Assembly (NCBI RefSeq): GCF_017168335.1
Contig: NZ_JABFAU010000005.1
Span: 450,743-514,742, forward strand
Direction of reading: 5' to 3'
From: Rhodococcus sp. KRD162
GTDB taxonomy: Bacteria; Actinomycetota; Actinomycetes; Mycobacteriales; Mycobacteriaceae
Length of the DNA stretch: 64,000 bases
The notes beneath the pieces are model-generated. The model ran no database searches and had not been told where the DNA came from. It saw nothing but the letters and a program-made list of their open reading frames with translations. Positions within the stretch are counted from its first letter, which is position 1, and each line of letters begins with the position of its first letter. A program made the translations under genes and the position numbers. Of the stretch, positions 42,925 through 52,588 are shown piece after piece.

Positions 42925-43316
42925 GCACTCGACCCTAGTCGGACGGGTGTGTCGGACACAGACTTCTGACCTGCGTTCGTGAGAAACAGACATACGCAGG
43001 TGCGGTGCATCGAGATCGCCGGCTCACGATCGTTGCCGACCTTGCTCGTCGAATCCGATGCGGCCGAAGCATAGGTAGATCGCTCGTCCACACCGGACAA
43101 GCCTCGGTCGATGGTCCCCGAGGCCGCCCTCGGCGAGGGAAGCATCCTCGTCCGCTGTCACCGAATCCCGCACGCGACCAATCCCGCACGCGACGAGGTT
43201 CCGTTTTCCCCGGCACTCAGGGTGCGCCCATCATGTTCGCGACGAAAGCCTTGCGAACGTCGGCAACTACCCCGCCGACCAGAACTACCGCCACGGGCAG
43301 TTCGACGCCTTCGGGC
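42925..43316. other. 392-bp stretch without a supported gene
   Basis: It holds the leader of the pRiA4b-type gene and the 3' flank of the LpqN-like gene. An imperfect duplication (aatcccgcacgcgacca/g near 43163-43196) is visible. Near 43225-43316 a minus-strand stretch reads as a plausible short hydrophobic peptide (VELPVAVVLVGGVVADV) without a start or Shine-Dalgarno; it may be a gene remnant. Confidence 0.5.
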
Positions 43317-43856
43317 CTAGGACACGTTCGTTGTCAGACCGTCGTTGATCGCCGAGACATCGAAGGCCAACGAATCGAGTTGAGAGACCAACGTGGTCAC
43401 CGTCAACTGAACCAAGTACTGAGTAACGACGCCCACCACCACGTAGCGAGTCGTCACCGCCGCTTCGAGCTGTTGTGCTGCGTAGGTACCCCGAATGAAC
43501 CGGGACGGCCAACCGAGCCACGACGCCGTACTTGCCTCGCGCTCCTGCCATCCTGGCATCGCACGTCCGTCCCCGAAACCCAACGCCAACAACGCTTCCG
43601 GATCTATCGTGCGAGAGAGGGCACCGACAAGAAGTACAGCGTTGGGCGCAAATCCGTTCTCCACGAGATTCGGCTCGACGATCACCTGCGTGGCCCCGGG
43701 AAACTGTGCCGGATCGAGGGTCTGCCAGCCTGCAGGGACCGGCACGGTGATACCGAGCTCGGCCGCGGCAGCACCGTCGAGCGGTGAGACCTGCAGCTCG
43801 TGTGCATTCAGGTACTCGGCGATCGTGGTCGGCTCCGGCGACTTGGCATCGTTCAC
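43317..43856 (-). CDS. LpqN/LpqT-like protein lacking a signal peptide
   Basis: 179 residues from a GTG nine bases after aaagg (a TTG at 43883 is an alternative). The pattern PTTIAEYLNAHELQVSPLDG, VPVPAGWQTLDP, then YVVVGVVTQYLVQLTVTTL near the end fits the mycolata LpqN/LpqT family (PF10738). Family members are usually lipoproteins; this one has neither signal peptide nor lipobox, so it is probably cytoplasmic. Function unknown. Confidence 0.75.
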   Translation of the reverse strand: MNDAKSPEPTTIAEYLNAHELQVSPLDGAAAAELGITVPVPAGWQTLDPAQFPGATQVIVEPNLVENGFAPNAVLLVGALSRTIDPEALLALGFGDGRAMPGWQEREASTASWLGWPSRFIRGTYAAQQLEAAVTTRYVVVGVVTQYLVQLTVTTLVSQLDSLAFDVSAINDGLTTNVS

Positions 43857-43928
43857 GGCAAGGAACCTTTCGATGGTGGGCAATTCGAGGGCACGCCAGA
43901 GGCTACCTGCAACGGAACTCCACTCGGC

Positions 43929-44768
43929 CTACAGTGCAGCTCTGCGCTCAGTGAGTTCTTCCAGGTAGCGCGCGACCGCATCCTCGTCGTTGGACTCGAG
44001 TACGCGATCGGCAACAGCGCGCACTACCTGCGCGGCATTCGACGGGCACAGCGCCGTGCCCGCCCACGCCAGCATCGGCAGGTCGTTGCGCGCATCTCCC
44101 ACTGCGGCAACGGAATCCGAGGAGATCCCCCATTGCTCGCACAATCCCTGCAACGCACTGGCCTTCGAGACCCCCGCGGCGGACATCTCGATGTACGGAG
44201 CACCGGAATGCGTCAGCTCGACCCCGTCAACTCCCGCAGCGGCAACGAGCTCGTACAGCGCTTCGCTGGTGGTATCCCTATGTCGAGCAACAATTTTGAC
44301 GGTCGGCTCGACATCGACCGACAGACCGTGCTCCGACAGTTCCATATCGCGCGGATGCCGGTGGTGGTCGGCGAATACACACAGTTCGGCATACCGGGCC
44401 TCGGCAACGAAACGCGTGGATCCGACAGTGGCAAATGCCACGCCGGGGACCAGCTCCCGCACGACTGCCTTGGCCGATGCGACAGTCTCGGCCGGTACCG
44501 ACCTGGTGTCGACGATGGTCGGGGTGCCGTCGACCAGATCGAGGATCACGGCACCGTTGGCCCCGATTGCCGTCCCGCGAAATCCGCAGGACGCGGCGAG
44601 TTCATCGATGGAGTGTCTGGCCCGCGCTGTCGCCCAGACCACTGTGATTCCAGCAGTCGCGGCACCTGCCATCGCGGCCGCTGTTCGCTCCGAAATCGTT
44701 CGGTCCGAACGCAACAATGTGCCATCGAGGTCGGTTGCGACAACGACGACCTCTCGGGTGCTCTTCAC
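43929..44768 (-). CDS. HAD superfamily (Cof-type) phosphatase
   Basis: 279 residues. Motif I DLDGTLLRSDRTISERT near residue 13, motif II VVWATAR, a C2 cap, and motif III/IV KASALQGLCEQWG with AVGDARNDLPMLAWAG near residue 217. Cof-type members dephosphorylate sugar phosphates, FMN or nucleotides. A 28-base gap separates it from the upstream metallophosphoesterase gene, so the two may be co-transcribed. Confidence 0.92.
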   Translation of the reverse strand: MKSTREVVVVATDLDGTLLRSDRTISERTAAAMAGAATAGITVVWATARARHSIDELAASCGFRGTAIGANGAVILDLVDGTPTIVDTRSVPAETVASAKAVVRELVPGVAFATVGSTRFVAEARYAELCVFADHHRHPRDMELSEHGLSVDVEPTVKIVARHRDTTSEALYELVAAAGVDGVELTHSGAPYIEMSAAGVSKASALQGLCEQWGISSDSVAAVGDARNDLPMLAWAGTALCPSNAAQVVRAVADRVLESNDEDAVARYLEELTERRAAL

Positions 44769-44796
44769 CCCATCGATACTGCCAGGTCGGGCACTC

Positions 44797-46002
44797 TCAG
44801 CCTGCGACCAACGTCAGAACCGAGATCTCACTGGGTGCGAACACGCGAAACGGTGGACCCCAGAACCCCGATCCGCGGCTGGTGTAGAGCTGCGTTCGTG
44901 CGCCGTGCCTGCTCAGCCCGTGTACCACTGGCTGGTCGAGGCGAACCAACGCCGAGAACGGCCAGATCTGGCCGCCATGGGTGTGGCCGGATACCTGCAG
45001 ATCGACACCGGCGCGAGCGGCGTCGGCGACCTGTTTGGGCTGATGAGCCAACAACAACACCGGCATCGACGGATCGGTGCCGTCCAGCGCGCGATCGAGA
45101 TCGGCACCGTGGCCGGTCGCGCCGGACCCTTTCGCCGTTGCGTCGTCGACGCCGGCGATGATCAGCGCATCCTCACCGCGATGCAACACGAGGTGACGAT
45201 TGTGGAGGGCATTCCACCCGAGAGTCTCCATGTGATCGAGCCACTCCTGCGCCTCGCCGAAGTACTCGTGATTTCCGGTGACGTACACGCGGGCTGCGCT
45301 GGCGCGCATCGATTCCAGCGGCGCTGCCTGCCGCCGCCGCCGATCGACAGACCCGTCGGCGATGTCGCCGACATGGGCCAACACATCCGGCTCCACGGCA
45401 TTGACGGCATCGGTCAATCGTTGCGACCACACCGTCCGATCGAGTGGGCCGAAATGTGTATCGGTCACCAGCACCACTTTCAGACCGTGGAATCGAGCAC
45501 CGAGCCGATCGATCCGCACGCGCGTGTGGCGAACCCGAGGCGTCCGCATCGCCTCGTAGTGACCCCACAGAGCGAGAACGACGACTACCACCGCGGTAGT
45601 CGCGGCTACGATTCGCGACCGCATCGGATCGTCAACCCCGACCAGCCAGAGGCCGAGTCGAAGCAGCAACGAGAGCGTCGACCAGACGAACGCGATCCAG
45701 ACCACGCCCAGCAGCACATCTCCGATACGCGCCCACGCGTCTTTGCCGCGGCCCTCGGGTCCCGGCCGATGGCCCAGGTACATCGCGGCGGGCAAGGCCA
45801 GCAACGCCCCCACAGCGACCACAGTTCCGAGAACTCGCACTATCGCAGGCCATTGTGCGCCTGCGAACACCACGGTCCACGTGGGCAGCCCGAAGAGGAC
45901 AGCGCACACCCCGAACACCATCACAGGAACGACGATCCGGCGACGATTTCCCCGGTTCGGTGCGGCCGATCTGTCCGTGTCCTGCTGCTGTCGATCTGTC
46001 AT
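44797..46002 (-). CDS. Membrane-anchored metallophosphoesterase
   Basis: 401 residues. About four hydrophobic segments in the first 150 residues, then a calcineurin-like domain: VLVTDTHFGPLDR, LAHVGDIADGSVD, VTGNHEYFGEAQEW, VLLLAHQPKQV and QVSGHTHGGQIWPF. All metal ligands of the DxH, GDxxD (here GDIAD), GNHE and GHxH set are present. The YkuE/YaeI-type family cleaves lipid or nucleotide phosphoesters at the membrane; the substrate is unknown. Confidence 0.9.
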   Translation of the reverse strand: MTDRQQQDTDRSAAPNRGNRRRIVVPVMVFGVCAVLFGLPTWTVVFAGAQWPAIVRVLGTVVAVGALLALPAAMYLGHRPGPEGRGKDAWARIGDVLLGVVWIAFVWSTLSLLLRLGLWLVGVDDPMRSRIVAATTAVVVVVLALWGHYEAMRTPRVRHTRVRIDRLGARFHGLKVVLVTDTHFGPLDRTVWSQRLTDAVNAVEPDVLAHVGDIADGSVDRRRRQAAPLESMRASAARVYVTGNHEYFGEAQEWLDHMETLGWNALHNRHLVLHRGEDALIIAGVDDATAKGSGATGHGADLDRALDGTDPSMPVLLLAHQPKQVADAARAGVDLQVSGHTHGGQIWPFSALVRLDQPVVHGLSRHGARTQLYTSRGSGFWGPPFRVFAPSEISVLTLVAG

Positions 46003-46032
46003 CGGCGATCAGCCCTCTGTCCTTCTGCGGGC

Positions 46033-49000
46033 CTATGGCCGACGTCGAGTTGTATACCCCCGAAGGCCGTTGATCGGGAGTTCGTGCTCGGCGATCCCGT
46101 CGTCCCCGGGCTTCTCGACATCGGACTCGGACTCGGACTCGTTGTCGTCCACCGGCTGCGAGTCCGCCTCGTCCGGTGCCGAGCCGACCGAGCCGGGAGG
46201 CTCGAGGTTCGATGCATCCTTCCGACCTGACGGTACCTCGCCCTCGGACGGATGCGACGCTGCGGTTTCCTGCGGCGCCGACCGTTGGTCGCTCGACGCA
46301 CTGCTGGACTCGTCCGTTGCGGCGTCCTTGGGTGCTGGGGTCGATCCGGTGGTCATGGCCGACCGCCCCACCGAGGAGGACCCGTTCGGACGTGCAGAAC
46401 CACGAGAGGTACCGCCCTCGCCGGTCTTCGATCCGTTGGTCGAGCCGGATCCGTTCCGAACCCCACCGTTGCCCGTTGCCGATCCGTTGGATGCGGTGGA
46501 TCCAGTAGCGGAGGCTGCTGCGCTACCGTTCGTCGTACTCGATCTGTCATCGGCTCCGGAACCGTTGGGAGCAGTCGAGGGTCGTGTTTCCCCATCGGTG
46601 TGGCGGACGTCGGACGTGAACGTCTCGTCGGCCGCGATATCGATCCGCGGCATGGTCCACAGAGACAGCACCGATTCGTGATGCACCGCGGAGTCGCCGC
46701 CGTTCGAGGTGTCGAAGGCACCGGAATCGTCGAACTGCGAGGATTCGAGCGGGACCGGGGACCACTTTGCGCTCGATGGCGAGGTTCCTTCGACGGCAAC
46801 GGTATTGGGCTTGATCCCCAGGCGCGCGAGGGTGGCCCAGAGACTTTCCAGAGCCGCATCGCGATCGAGGTAGTACTCCGATTCGCGCACTCGCCAGAAA
46901 GTCCAACCGCACCGCTTGAGCTCCTGCTCGCGCTGCAGGTCCGCCAAACGCTGCGCCGATGTGGACAAGAAGACATCACCGTCGCACTCGACCGCGAGAC
47001 GCGAGGATTCTCCGGTGACCACCAGGGCGAGTCGCCGATTGTTCACTTCCACACCGGGGTTGACGTGAAATCCGCGCTCGACGAGGTCGTTCCACAACTG
47101 TTGTTCGAGGAGCGTCTCGAACGGGGCCGTTCGGATCTCACGCGAGACGTTGACGGGCATGGGATCGGCCGGTGCGGGCGATACGGAGGTGACGTAGCCG
47201 AGAAGCGAGTTACGCAGATCCGCGCGCTTGAGACGGTCGACCGTCACCGAATGGAAGAGCCAGAGCTGATCCTGTGCTCGCGACGCGGCCACGTTGAACC
47301 GACGCTTGTACTGGTTGGCAGTGAGGGTGGCGAAATTCTGATCGGGAGCCACCACCATGGACAGGAATACGACGTGACGTTCGTCGCCCTGGAAGTCCGG
47401 CGGCGTGCCGACCCGTAGCCGCCGCTGCTCCCACTGTTCGATGCCGATGCGCTTGATCAACTCGTTTCGGATCTCGTCGACCTGCGACTGCCCCTGCAGT
47501 ACGACCACTCCGAAGGTGAGGTTGTCGTACGCGGAATCCTCTAGACAGTCGGCGATCTGTTCGGCGATCGCCACGGCTTCGGTGCGATTGACCAGTGATG
47601 CGTTCTTTCCGGTGACCGTCGCCCCGCGAACGTACGTGTGCCGCAGCGGCGGAAGCCGATCCGCGCCGAACTGGCGAACGGGAACGAGAGGCGAGTCTCC
47701 GTAGAACTGTTGGCTCGACCAGTTGATGATCTCGGGCATGGACCGGAAGTGCTCACGCAGCCGGACCACTTGCCCGAACCTGGTACGGAGCATGGAGAAC
47801 AGGCTCGACCTCGGCGTCAGTGTTGCCCGTACGTGTTCGGGTAGATCGGGCAGGTAGACGTCGAGCCGATCGAACACGTCCTCGAGCGTTCCGGTCTGCA
47901 GGACATCGGCTGGGGCACATTGGCGATCGTCACCCACCACGATCACTCGAGGTGCGAGGTACAGCAGGAAGAGGCTGGTGATGTCGGCCTGACTCGCCTC
48001 GTCGACGATGACGACGTCGAAGCTTCCCGGTACCGGAGGAATCGACGCCAGCACCTGCGAAAGCGGCATCACCCAGGCGGGCACTGCGCTCTGCGCTTCA
48101 CGCATCGCCGAACGTGCTGCACTGCGGTAGGTTTCGGCGTACTTGCCGGCACCGGATCCGATACTGGAGATGTGTTCACGATAGGTCTGCAGCGCACGCA
48201 CCTCGACCGCCGTCATGCGCTCCAGACTGTTTCGCCACGCACTGGCAGCGGCCAAACGCGTTGTGAGATAGGCGATGTCGGTGTCAGCGGCGGCCAGCTC
48301 GGCTTCGAGCTGCTGCTCGAGTCCGCCGTGATGCTGCTCCCCCACCCACTCACGTGCTCGACGCCATGCCCAGGCCTTCGACATCTGCCAGCTCAGCTCG
48401 TCCCACTCGGCGTCGCCTGCGGTCTCCTCGACCAGGTCGAACAATGCAGGTGCGACCGAAGACAAGGACGCCGACATCGACTCGAGCAGAAGTTGATCCT
48501 CCTGCTCGGCACACGCCTTCGAATAGGCAGTAACCGCGGCAGACAACTCCAACGGGTCGGCAGTGCCCAACGCGCTCACCAGGTCGGAGCCCTCGGGCGA
48601 GGGCCCGGCATCGATGCGAGTGGCGACCGCGAATTGAAGGGCATCGAGTTCGGCCCTGGCAGCGTCGATGTCGATGCGTTCCGCGATGGCGTCGGCGGCC
48701 TCGGCAATTTCCTGAGCTTCGGCCAGACTGCGTATCCACGGTGCTGCAGGAGAGATCGAATACAGCCGGTGCACCAACTGGTCGCGAGCGGAGAGGACCG
48801 CCGTCACGAGACCGAGTCGATCGGCGATCCGCGCCAGGTTGTTGACTCGTATCGAACGCGTACCGTCGAGCGGGACGATGATGGCGAGATCAGCCAGCAG
48901 TACTGACGCCGTCTGCACGGTCTCCAGGGCTCGAATATGTTCAGCCACCAGGCGAACCGCCATGGCCGTCGTCGCGGGTTGCCCGTCGACGGTGGCAACG

Positions 49001-51216
49001 ATGTCGAGCGCCTCGACGGCCTTCTGTTCCTCGCTGCGCCGGAACCGAGTCTTCCACTCGACACCGGACTCCAATGCCGCGGCGAGCGCGTCCATTGCCG
49101 CCAGCGCCGCCTGCGTACTCGACGAGCACTGCACATCGTGCGCACCGACGTAGCGATCGGATGCCGCTGCCGTGTCGACCATCGCGTCGATCCCGCTGAC
49201 TCGCGACCACAAGTGGGCAGCTTCGCCCGACAGCACCGAATCGGTCAGCCGCGAATAGGTGCCGTCGAGGTCGGAGACCGCTCGGACACATGCGGCGAGC
49301 TCTCCGCACAGTTGCCTGATCTCTGCGGACACCGAAGGTTCGACACCGTCGAGCAGCTCGATCAGGGATGCGGCCTGGGGCGATACGGTGTCGATCCGAG
49401 CGCCTGCCCGAAGGCAGAGCGCAGCGAGTTCGGCGGAGTTCGGCAGCATCGTTTCCGGACGCGGCAACACCTGACGCGAGCGCAGTTCGCGACTGCCCGC
49501 GGAGGTGGCGATCAGTTTACGCAGGTGGTCCACCTGAGCGCCGTCGAGCGGTGGCCGATCAGCGAACAACGGGCCGGGCAGCCACTCGTGCGCACCCTCG
49601 GCCGCTTTGACCTTGCGCACGATCGAAGAAACCGTGCCCTCGTACCCGTCGGAAACATACTCGTGCACAACGGTTTCGGATTCTCGAAGACTTCGGACCC
49701 GATCCAGCAACTCCGCGCGCCTGGCCACCGCTGCGCCGCGCTGAGTCGTCAGCGCCTCGATCTTCTGCACCTCGCTGGCCTCGTCGAACGAGGTCTTTCG
49801 TTCGGCGATCTTCGCAACGCTGCGATTGAGCTCCTCCGACCCACCCTTCGACAGGTCGGTGATCGAGACGCAGAGCTCCTGCAATTCGGGCGGCAGCTTG
49901 TCGCGCAACACCCGCAAAGCTTGTGACTTTTCACTAGTGACCAGAACCCGCTGACCACGTGCCAACAGTCCCGACATCAAATTCGCGATCGTGTGCGTCT
50001 TGCCCGTACCGGGCGGACCCTCGACCACGACGCCGCTGTCGCGGCCGAGCCGTTCGATGATCTGAGACTGCTCGGCGTTGGCCGGAAGCGGGAACAGCGG
50101 ATCGTGTGCCAGCGCCGCCGACTCACCGGCTCCGGTTCGCTCGAGCCACGCCATCCGATCTGCCGGCTCGATCGCATCGACAAGTTGCGCGAGCCCGAGC
50201 GGCACCGGGGAATCGGCGAACTCGAGATCGGCGATCATCTGCTCGTAATAATCGACCAGCGCGAACGAGTCACGGACACGGAGCACGAGGGCAGGTGAGA
50301 TCGTCAGTGTTCGGTCGTCGTCGATGTAGGCGAGCGCCCCGGGCGGTCCGATGCGATCGAGGACCTCGATCTCGTGCCGAGGCACCCGCGAAGCCCACAG
50401 TCTGAGAAATTCTTCCACTCCGGCACCGACCGGGGAGGTGACGGAGTCGTGCAGCTGCTTCGCCAGCGCCACCGATCCGGAGGTATCGAACTCGTCCGAA
50501 CTCGTCAGCAGTTGGCCGTCCTCGAGCCGCGGACTGCTGCTCGCCACGAGGCGGACCAACAGGTCACCGGTGCGAACGTCCCGTTCGATGCCGGCCGACT
50601 GCGTGATCAGGTGGGTGCGCACGCTGCGTTGCGGATCGGTGTTGCTCGATGTCAGCAGCCCCGAGGCCACCACGAGCTCGATCGACTCGGGCCGCGATGC
50701 GAGCTCCTGCATCATCAACTGCAGAGACTGGTACAACGCGGCCTGGGGACGCCGATCCCGATCCTCCTGCGCCCATTCCTTCCACGATGTCGAGTACTCC
50801 TCGAACGCCTGCTTGATCTCGTAAGCCTTGCGAATGTCGAAGTCCGCATCCGAGTCCTGCTCCTCCGCGCGACGGCGGGACAGCACCGAGGACGCGTCGG
50901 CCAGCTCCAACTCTCGATAGCGGCTGTCGGCGACGACTTGCGGATCGAGCCATCCGGACAGCAGTTCAGGCGGCTCGGGGGGATCGTCGACGGCGACGCG
51001 AGGCGCTCGGACAACGACACCGCCCTGCTTGACCTTCGTGTCGAGTTGCATGGGCACGTCACCCGAATGCACCCATTCGACCTGCACGTGGTCATCGAAG
51101 CGCAGCACCGGGTTCGATCGCGCCTCGACGATCTCGCGAAGAAAGCGCAGCAGGCGTTGCACCCTGCTCTTGAGCTCGTCGTCGTGTTCACGACCGGTAG
51201 CCGCCGCAGCCGTCAC
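46033..51216 (-). CDS. Giant SF1 helicase with C-terminal Vsr/DUF559-like nuclease domain
   Basis: 1727 residues from the GTG at 51216 (ggggaaact upstream). Walker A GPPGTGKTHTIANLMSG (Lys406), a long helical insert (about residues 480-1020), Walker B VVIVDEASQAD (Glu1073), motif III VVGDDRQCAPADV, REHFRSMPEIINWSS, motif V FQGDERHVVFLSMV and motif VI RFNVAASRAQDQLW. Next comes a restriction-like fold around Glu1410/Asp1412 (LAVECDGD) ending in CGWTFWRVRESEYYLD, as in Vsr/DUF559/MTES_1575 nucleases. The last 220 residues are a low-complexity tail with repeated NGS. Such helicase-nuclease fusions occur among anti-phage proteins. No partner gene is adjacent. Confidence 0.85.
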   Translation of the reverse strand: MTAAAATGREHDDELKSRVQRLLRFLREIVEARSNPVLRFDDHVQVEWVHSGDVPMQLDTKVKQGGVVVRAPRVAVDDPPEPPELLSGWLDPQVVADSRYRELELADASSVLSRRRAEEQDSDADFDIRKAYEIKQAFEEYSTSWKEWAQEDRDRRPQAALYQSLQLMMQELASRPESIELVVASGLLTSSNTDPQRSVRTHLITQSAGIERDVRTGDLLVRLVASSSPRLEDGQLLTSSDEFDTSGSVALAKQLHDSVTSPVGAGVEEFLRLWASRVPRHEIEVLDRIGPPGALAYIDDDRTLTISPALVLRVRDSFALVDYYEQMIADLEFADSPVPLGLAQLVDAIEPADRMAWLERTGAGESAALAHDPLFPLPANAEQSQIIERLGRDSGVVVEGPPGTGKTHTIANLMSGLLARGQRVLVTSEKSQALRVLRDKLPPELQELCVSITDLSKGGSEELNRSVAKIAERKTSFDEASEVQKIEALTTQRGAAVARRAELLDRVRSLRESETVVHEYVSDGYEGTVSSIVRKVKAAEGAHEWLPGPLFADRPPLDGAQVDHLRKLIATSAGSRELRSRQVLPRPETMLPNSAELAALCLRAGARIDTVSPQAASLIELLDGVEPSVSAEIRQLCGELAACVRAVSDLDGTYSRLTDSVLSGEAAHLWSRVSGIDAMVDTAAASDRYVGAHDVQCSSSTQAALAAMDALAAALESGVEWKTRFRRSEEQKAVEALDIVATVDGQPATTAMAVRLVAEHIRALETVQTASVLLADLAIIVPLDGTRSIRVNNLARIADRLGLVTAVLSARDQLVHRLYSISPAAPWIRSLAEAQEIAEAADAIAERIDIDAARAELDALQFAVATRIDAGPSPEGSDLVSALGTADPLELSAAVTAYSKACAEQEDQLLLESMSASLSSVAPALFDLVEETAGDAEWDELSWQMSKAWAWRRAREWVGEQHHGGLEQQLEAELAAADTDIAYLTTRLAAASAWRNSLERMTAVEVRALQTYREHISSIGSGAGKYAETYRSAARSAMREAQSAVPAWVMPLSQVLASIPPVPGSFDVVIVDEASQADITSLFLLYLAPRVIVVGDDRQCAPADVLQTGTLEDVFDRLDVYLPDLPEHVRATLTPRSSLFSMLRTRFGQVVRLREHFRSMPEIINWSSQQFYGDSPLVPVRQFGADRLPPLRHTYVRGATVTGKNASLVNRTEAVAIAEQIADCLEDSAYDNLTFGVVVLQGQSQVDEIRNELIKRIGIEQWEQRRLRVGTPPDFQGDERHVVFLSMVVAPDQNFATLTANQYKRRFNVAASRAQDQLWLFHSVTVDRLKRADLRNSLLGYVTSVSPAPADPMPVNVSREIRTAPFETLLEQQLWNDLVERGFHVNPGVEVNNRRLALVVTGESSRLAVECDGDVFLSTSAQRLADLQREQELKRCGWTFWRVRESEYYLDRDAALESLWATLARLGIKPNTVAVEGTSPSSAKWSPVPLESSQFDDSGAFDTSNGGDSAVHHESVLSLWTMPRIDIAADETFTSDVRHTDGETRPSTAPNGSGADDRSSTTNGSAAASATGSTASNGSATGNGGVRNGSGSTNGSKTGEGGTSRGSARPNGSSSVGRSAMTTGSTPAPKDAATDESSSASSDQRSAPQETAASHPSEGEVPSGRKDASNLEPPGSVGSAPDEADSQPVDDNESESESDVEKPGDDGIAEHELPINGLRGYTTRRRP

Positions 51217-51498
51217 AGTTTCCCCACAAATACTCGAATGGTCGTCCTTGTCGAGGACAGTGCTTGCGCACCCGGGCCACACTAGCCGCTGAACATCAGT
51301 TGTTCACCGCGTCCTGAGCACAGAGAATTCGTTCTAGTGCTGGGTCACAAAGACCCGCACGAGTCGCTGTCTCACCCGTTCCGATCTGATACCTGCGGTG
51401 CATCGTCGGGCCCGCTGTCGAGACCGGTCGGTCTGCGGGGTGAGATTCCTGCGGTGCATCCGAGCCGAACACCGCGATCAATGACGTATAAAGACTGA
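51217..51498. other. Divergent intergenic region, helicase/TetR
   Basis: 282 bp holding both promoters. A 13-bp direct repeat cctgcggtgcatc occurs twice about 60 bp apart (51393-51405 and 51449-51461), with the short palindrome agaccggtcggtct between. These are candidate binding sites for the TetR protein, although spaced direct repeats are not its usual target form. Confidence 0.4.
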
Positions 51499-52173
51499 AT
51501 GCCTGCTGCGCCGGACTCCGATCGTGAGCTGCCGAATCGGGATCTGCCGACCACTCCACGCGGGTTGCGCACTCGGTCCTCGCTGGTGTCGGCCGCGCGC
51601 CGCGTCTTCGAGGACAGCGGCTACCTCGACTCGCGGTTGATCGACATCACCCGTGCCGCACGGTGCTCGGCCGGGACCTTCTACACGTACTTCACCAGCA
51701 AGGAAGAGATCCTGGCGGCAGTACTCGATCAGGCCAGAGACGACATGCTGCACCCGGGTACGGAGCGAGTGGATCCGCACGACGACCCGGTAGCGGTGAT
51801 CGCCGCGAGCAACCGCGCCTACTTCGAGGCCTATCGACGCAACGCGAAGCTGATGGCGCTGCTCGAACAGGTCTCGAACATCGATCCTGAGTTCCGCCGC
51901 CTGCGGCGCGAGCGTGCCGACGCCTTCGTTCGACGCAACGCACGCAGCATCGAGAATCTGCAGAAACGCGGCCTGGCCGATGCCGAACTCGATCCCCTCC
52001 TCGCATCGCGGGCCCTGTCTTCGATGATCAGCCGGCTGGCGTTCAATCACTTCGTCGTCGATGCAGCACAGGGTCACGCCTCAGCGGACTACGAGGGCCT
52101 GCTTGCCACGGCGACGAGACTGTGGGTGAACGCGCTGCAATTGCCGCGCACGGACGCCGCAGGTGCCGAATGA
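51499..52173 (+). CDS. TetR family transcriptional regulator
   Basis: 224 residues. N-terminal HTH: LVSAARRVFEDSGYLDSRLI, then DITRAARCSAGTFYTYFTSK near residues 51-70. The C-terminal ligand domain is helical. It lies between the helicase and carboxylase genes; control of the downstream acyl-CoA carboxylase is plausible, as TetR proteins often regulate lipid genes, but this is positional inference. Confidence 0.9.
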   Translation: MPAAPDSDRELPNRDLPTTPRGLRTRSSLVSAARRVFEDSGYLDSRLIDITRAARCSAGTFYTYFTSKEEILAAVLDQARDDMLHPGTERVDPHDDPVAVIAASNRAYFEAYRRNAKLMALLEQVSNIDPEFRRLRRERADAFVRRNARSIENLQKRGLADAELDPLLASRALSSMISRLAFNHFVVDAAQGHASADYEGLLATATRLWVNALQLPRTDAAGAE

Positions 52174-52588
52174 AGCCTCGATACCCGACGGATCGAATCG
52201 CGTCGAAGTCCTCGATCGAGACGTACCCGCCGGTAATGTACTCGCCGGTAGGAACAGGGGTTACAGAATCGCCAATTGCCCCTTACGACAACGCTACTCG
52301 TGAGTACGTACGCGAAGGGGCCGCGCGATCGCCATAGAAACAAATCGAAATGCATTGTCACAGATAATATTTCACCAGTTGGTGATCAATCACACTCACG
52401 CCGAACGCTGTTGGCGGTGCGCAGGGCCGTAATACCGTTAGAATAGGGCGATCGGAGTGCTGCATGGGCGCAGGCATCACGCCTGCGAAACGACCCGATA
52501 GCCGAGAATTGGACATGCCCGGCACCAATACACGTTCCATCGAGAGCGCACCGACACGGTGCGCCCACACCGAGCGAAGAGAGATACG
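52174..52588 (+). promoter_or_regulatory. 415-bp leader region of the acyl-CoA carboxylase gene
   Basis: No gene is visible. The first 200 bp are relatively AT-rich, with a taatat/tagaat-like -10 candidate (tagaat at 52439-52444). Downstream lie two short perfect hairpins: cgcaggc-atcac-gcctgcg (52469-52487) and gcgcacc-gacac-ggtgcgc (52546-52564), the second ending 24 bases before the TTG start. If transcription starts near 52450, the mRNA has a structured leader of about 140 bases. Confidence 0.5.

Noticed and set aside
48350..48739. Small open frames inside the helicase gene on both strands
   Set aside because: All are shadows of the long helicase frame, which carries the expected motifs across the region.
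46033..51216. Multi-gene defence system around the helicase-nuclease
   Set aside because: Flanking genes (metallophosphoesterase, HAD phosphatase, TetR) have separate plausible roles and the spacing does not suggest an operon with the helicase.
52559..52588. GTG start for the acyl-CoA carboxylase at 52559
   Set aside because: It lies within a hairpin arm and adds ten residues before the conserved FKRIAVVNRGE opening; TTG at 52589 with aagagag upstream fits better.
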